From CAZCZU01 sp964503475 (GTDB lineage: Bacteria > Pseudomonadota > Zetaproteobacteria > Mariprofundales > Mariprofundaceae), in contig CAZCZU010000073.1 in assembly GCA_964503475.1 (NCBI GenBank), positions 1-6,005 on the forward strand: a stretch of 6,005 nt of DNA. Direction: 5' to 3'. Positions within the stretch are counted from its first letter, which is position 1. Each line of letters starts with the position of its first letter. Positions 3,260 to 6,005 of the stretch are shown here, piece after piece. A program made the translations under genes and the position numbers. Under the pieces are notes generated by a model. It saw only the letters and a program-made list of their open reading frames with translations, had not been told where the DNA came from and ran no database searches.

Positions 3260-5214
3260 GCCGGCGTCCTCGAGATGTAGTTAGGCACCGTAGCCGTGGT
3301 GGAGCCGAGGTTGAATGTCTTCAGCACGGTCACGCCGTCAGCCTTGTAAAGCGTTAGCGTGTTGCCTGCGGGGTCAAGGACCCACTTGCCGAGGGCCTCG
3401 TCATGCAGGTCGGTAATGTCAGGCCAGTTGATAGTATCCGTCTTGGCTTTGATGGCCGTGATGCCTGCGTTGTCCGGGGTGCCATTATAGATATAACTCT
3501 TCTCTGTTGCGAGGTCTGTTGTTCTGAAGTACACTGTACCCTGCCACGTCTCATTGGCGAGTTCATCGATGACGTAATAAGCGGAAAGCGTTGGCCCCTG
3601 TACCTCCACCACATTCGTGCTCGTCCAGTTTCGCGTGACAGTGCCATCTTTCTTGACAAGTTTATACTCCACAGTCTTCCCCTGCGGGAAACCATCGATA
3701 CCGAAAAGCGCACCTTTGCCGACAAGGGCCGCTGTGCCGCTTAATGAGGAAATTCCTGCCATACTACCCGTCAGAGAAAGCGTTAGCGCGCCCGTCCCTG
3801 TAATAGATGACTGCCCTGCCACTGTTCCGGCGATGCTATAATCCACGCTGGCCCCCGCCGAGAGGTTGGATTGGCCCGCCGCTGTGCCTTGTAGGAGGAT
3901 AATGCCAGAGCCAGAAACGCTGAGTGTGCCTGTCAAAGCGGATTGCCCTGCAACCGTACCGCTGAGACCGTAATCTACGACTGGTATGCCTGAAAGACCT
4001 GATTGCCCTGAGGTAGTGCCGTTGATACTCCGCATGAGGCCCGTAGTGCCAGACAGCACTGACAGCCCGGCGGTCGTGCCCGCCAAGGCAAGATTGGCGC
4101 TCATGCCACCCGTCAAAGAGGATTGCCCTGCTATGGTGCCCGAGGCAGAATAATTTACTGTTTCAGAACCAGTTAGAGCCGAGAGCCCCGTAGCCGTACC
4201 GCTGAGCAAAACAAAGCCAGATGCGGTTTGCTCAGCCCCGATGGTCTGGAGGTCACCGAGGCCGGAGTGATAACGGGCGGCAATCCAGTCGGCGGAACGG
4301 GCGACATCGGACATAGTGACCTCGTCCATGATGCCGTTGTAGTAAAAGCCATCACTCCGCGCGCCCAATCTGGTGACGATATTTCTGTCAATGATGTTTC
4401 CTGAGCCAGTGGTATTAACTAAAACGGTTTCCTTAACGCCATTAACATACACATCTAATGTAGATGTGCTTGCGTCATACGTATATGCCAGGTGGAAAAA
4501 TGCGGACGTTGTAACTGCTGTGGTTCCATCCGATATTCGTGGGTTCCCGTTTACGGTATCTACCCTGATGCGTGGGACGCCATTACCCTGAATAACAAAC
4601 TGCACCTCAGAACTCGGCTCCTCTCCAACCAGCATCTGGCCGGTGATGGTGCTCGGTTTCACCCAACATTCGCCCGTGAGTCCGGTGCTGAAATTGAAAT
4701 TTGCCAGAAAGATGTATTGGGATGAGGATGCTGTGAATAAACGCCCTCTGTCTATCTGCCCAGCAACATCTGTGGTGCCAAGATTGGTTCCATTGTTCCC
4801 GTTGCTCGTCGAATCGGCAAAAGCGCCGCTCGGAGCGTTGGCGTTGAGATGATATACAGCCGCAAAGTTACTATCCCAAGTGGCAGACGCACTGCTCCCG
4901 TCCGTGGGCGAGCCCGTGCCATAGTTCACCTGATATTGAGTGGCAACGGATGCAGATAGAGTCGGCACCTGAACATGCCAGACGGCGATTTTGTTCGCCG
5001 TGTCGTAGCGCTCGACTTCGAAGTTGAGGAGTGTCGTCCCATCGGTGAGCGTAAAGCGCACATAACCCCCTTGCCCGTCCTGATGAGCCCAGAAGTTGGT
5101 ATGCGTAGAGTCTATGCGGACAGCGAGAGTTATGTTGGTCTGGTTCGCCGAGATGACCGTTTGATACGCCTCGGTAATGACCTTCCAATATGTGTATCCA
5201 GACAGAGCAGGCAT
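3256..5214 (-). CDS. Large phage tail adhesin: DUF2341-like, LamG-like, eight 20-residue repeats, tail C-terminus
   Basis: This is a 652-residue protein, probably a virion tail-tip or fibre component that touches the host surface or glycans. Residues about 8-105 resemble DUF2341 (FWAHQDGQGGYVRFTLTDG, then VWHVQVPTLS). Residues about 112-320 resemble a LamG or concanavalin-like sandwich (AVYHLN, ADSTSNGNNGTNLG, GECWVKPSTI, STLDVYVNGVKE, GIMDEVTMSDVARS). Residues about 336-495 hold eight copies of a GTxAGxSxLxG repeat. The end (about 503-652) has a beta-rich VEYKLVKKDGTVTRNW segment and LGKWVLDPAGNTLTLYKADG, as in phage receptor-binding and tail proteins. There is no signal peptide or membrane helix. 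The ATG directly abuts the stop of the 83-residue gene and lacks a clear ribosome binding site, so coupling is likely. Domain limits are estimates by eye. Receptor and enzymatic activity are unknown. Confidence 0.85.
   Translation of the reverse strand: MPALSGYTYWKVITEAYQTVISANQTNITLAVRIDSTHTNFWAHQDGQGGYVRFTLTDGTTLLNFEVERYDTANKIAVWHVQVPTLSASVATQYQVNYGTGSPTDGSSASATWDSNFAAVYHLNANAPSGAFADSTSNGNNGTNLGTTDVAGQIDRGRLFTASSSQYIFLANFNFSTGLTGECWVKPSTITGQMLVGEEPSSEVQFVIQGNGVPRIRVDTVNGNPRISDGTTAVTTSAFFHLAYTYDASTSTLDVYVNGVKETVLVNTTGSGNIIDRNIVTRLGARSDGFYYNGIMDEVTMSDVARSADWIAARYHSGLGDLQTIGAEQTASGFVLLSGTATGLSALTGSETVNYSASGTIAGQSSLTGGMSANLALAGTTAGLSVLSGTTGLMRSINGTTSGQSGLSGIPVVDYGLSGTVAGQSALTGTLSVSGSGIILLQGTAAGQSNLSAGASVDYSIAGTVAGQSSITGTGALTLSLTGSMAGISSLSGTAALVGKGALFGIDGFPQGKTVEYKLVKKDGTVTRNWTSTNVVEVQGPTLSAYYVIDELANETWQGTVYFRTTDLATEKSYIYNGTPDNAGITAIKAKTDTINWPDITDLHDEALGKWVLDPAGNTLTLYKADGVTVLKTFNLGSTTATVPNYISRTPA
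3727..4209 (-). repeat. Eight tandem 60-base (20-residue) repeats in the adhesin
   Basis: Translated copies follow roughly sGTvAGqSsLtGtxxvxysl. The GT pair (GS in the last copy) begins at residues 339, 359, 379, 399, 419, 443, 463 and 483. The period is exactly 20 residues, except for one 24-residue unit. Copies are diverged at the DNA level, so this is an old repeat array. Each unit probably contributes two short strands to a beta-solenoid or beads-on-a-string stalk between lectin-like head and tail anchor. Confidence 0.85.
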
Positions 5215-5466
5215 TTATATCACGCCCGTCTGTACGAGTGTCACAAACGCCGTGTAAGCAGGGTCGGTCACCACCTTCTCAAGAGCCGTAATGAGCGCCT
5301 TGTCCTGTGTGGTGAAAATAGTTCCGTTGATGATTTTCGCCTTGGCATCTGATATCTGTATCGAGATTGAGGCTGCCTGCCTTGCGATGTCCTGCAACTG
5401 TGATTTGTATCCAGCCACCGCGATACCCATATCTATCCGCTCTTTATCCTGTATGAAATCTCCCAT
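5215..5466 (-). CDS. Hypothetical helical protein of the tail operon, 83 residues
   Basis: I do not recognise the family. The ATG has a perfect AAGGAGG (complement of 5472-5478) five bases upstream, which overlaps the stop codon of the 130-residue gene. The protein is predicted by eye to be largely helical: an N-terminal acidic/basic segment (MGDFIQDKERIDMGIAVAGY), then a long amphipathic stretch with regular hydrophobic spacing (LQDIARQAASISIQISDAKA), and a second helix near KALITALEKVV. It could form a coiled coil. There is no signal peptide, cysteine or catalytic motif. It stops immediately before the adhesin ATG with no spacing, so it is probably co-translated with the adhesin. A small tail-assembly or chaperone role is possible but unproven. 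Confidence 0.8.
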   Translation of the reverse strand: MGDFIQDKERIDMGIAVAGYKSQLQDIARQAASISIQISDAKAKIINGTIFTTQDKALITALEKVVTDPAYTAFVTLVQTGVI

Positions 5467-5476
5467 TTTTTCCTCC

Positions 5477-5869
5477 TTAGTCCAGAGTCGTGGTTAACTG
5501 GCCAATATCAAATTTGGCCGTATCGCCGTTCCCGATGGCTTTTGATACCGTGAGTGCACCGGAGGCAATCATATTGCCTGCAGTGGCCGCATCAAAAAGG
5601 GCAAAATGAGTCACCGTGCCCCATGAAGCCGTGGCCTGCGGGAAGGTTATGGCCGCCGCATTGCTCGCCGAACCAAGGGCCGCCGCGTTCCATGTAGCGC
5701 CGGTAGTGGCCACACGAGCATAACCTCCGCCCGAAGGTTCGGCAAGCCCCGATGCGTCATCCAACGGGTCTGCCGTGGAAAGTCCCACATACACAGTGGG
5801 CATGGTGTAGGCCGTCTTGCCCAGTATATGGTCGAGTACTTTGTCCTCAAGATAATTTGCAAAAGTCAT
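5477..5869 (-). CDS. Short phage tail-fibre-type protein, 130 residues
   Basis: The sequence has the pattern of a family of short phage proteins usually labelled tail fibre protein. It starts with ANYLEDKVLDHILGKTAYTM, then has VYVGLSTADPLDDASGLAEP, GGGYARVATT, AITFPQATASWGTVTHFALF and a closing SGALTVSKAIGNGDT. These give a compact beta-rich fold, and the length is normal for such proteins. The role is structural in the virion, with no enzymatic residues evident. GAGGAGG (complement of 5879-5885) lies nine bases before the ATG, inside the end of the preceding small gene. Its own stop overlaps the ribosome binding site of the next gene. Family resemblance is from memory of conserved phrases. 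The precise virion position is not known. Confidence 0.8.
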   Translation of the reverse strand: MTFANYLEDKVLDHILGKTAYTMPTVYVGLSTADPLDDASGLAEPSGGGYARVATTGATWNAAALGSASNAAAITFPQATASWGTVTHFALFDAATAGNMIASGALTVSKAIGNGDTAKFDIGQLTTTLD

Positions 5870-5873
5870 CTGA

Positions 5874-5987
5874 TTATTCCTCCTCTATATTTGTAGTGTG
5901 CTCCCGAGCCCCGCACCAGTTACAAGGCTCTCCTTTTGCTATGGATATATCCCCGTCAACGGGGCAGTTGTGATGCCAGAAAGTCAT
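5874..5987 (-). CDS. Small zinc-ribbon-like phage protein, 37 residues
   Basis: The ATG is at 5987-5985, with a G-rich GAGGGGGG sequence just upstream, and the stop is four bases before the next ATG. The protein reads WHHNCPVDG near the start and KGEPCNWCGAREH further on. C8, C22 and C25, with H5, H6 or H30 as a fourth ligand, make a plausible single zinc site with a CxxC knuckle. Similar tiny Cys-rich proteins are common in phage tail regions, but I cannot name a function. The last codons contain the ribosome binding site of the 130-residue gene. A TGA at 6003-6001 on this strand may be the end of a gene that enters from the right edge. Confidence 0.65.
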   Translation of the reverse strand: MTFWHHNCPVDGDISIAKGEPCNWCGAREHTTNIEEE

Positions 5988-6005
5988 TTGCGGGCCCCCC
6001 TCACA

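Noticed and set aside
5951..5964. Palindrome CCCCGTCAACGGGG
   Set aside because: It lies within the 37-residue coding sequence, where it encodes the CPVDG segment, and nothing nearby suggests an operator or terminator. Treated as chance.
1..6005. tRNA genes, CRISPR arrays, insertion sequences and attachment sites
   Set aside because: No cloverleaf, evenly spaced direct repeats, transposase gene or integrase-flanked core repeat is visible in the window.

Overview
This window looks like part of a bacteriophage or prophage genome, most likely a metagenomic assembly, because exactly 100 N interrupt it at 1272-1371. The host is bacterial: genes are tightly packed, many start codons overlap the preceding stop, and near-perfect AGGAGG ribosome binding sites precede most starts. 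Nothing here identifies the host or phage species.

Left arm, plus strand (2-3073), DNA metabolism and recombination. A gene fragment enters from the left edge. It overlaps out of frame with a VRR-NUC nuclease gene (102-458). A 141-base control region follows, with a promoter and nested dyads (459-599). Next come two small unrecognised genes (600-887 and 884-1108). A second control region (1118-1250) carries a good sigma70-type promoter that starts transcription just before a roughly 97-base RNA. That RNA has long, interleaved, perfect inverted repeats and ends in a terminator hairpin. Directly behind it are a strong ribosome binding site, an ATG and then the assembly gap. A lambda-exonuclease-like YqaJ recombinase and a RecT single-strand annealing protein follow as a translationally coupled pair. 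The 5'-3' exonuclease would expose single strands and RecT would anneal them. A strong intrinsic terminator lies at 3120-3155.

Right arm, minus strand (5987 down to 3086), tail and host-contact module. In transcription order it holds a 37-residue zinc-ribbon-like protein, a 130-residue tail-fibre-type protein, an 83-residue helical protein, a 652-residue adhesin (DUF2341-like, LamG-like, eight 20-residue repeats, tail-type C-terminus) and a 57-residue protein. These are packed with zero or only a few bases between them, as one operon. The two arms converge with only 12 bases between the recT stop and the stop of the last tail gene. The recT terminator therefore lies inside the antisense coding sequence of that last gene.

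The best candidate for something undescribed is the structured RNA or leader at 1154-1250, in front of the recombination genes. Next are the eight-repeat adhesin, the SSB-like acidic tip on RecT, and the dyad-rich control region at 459-599.
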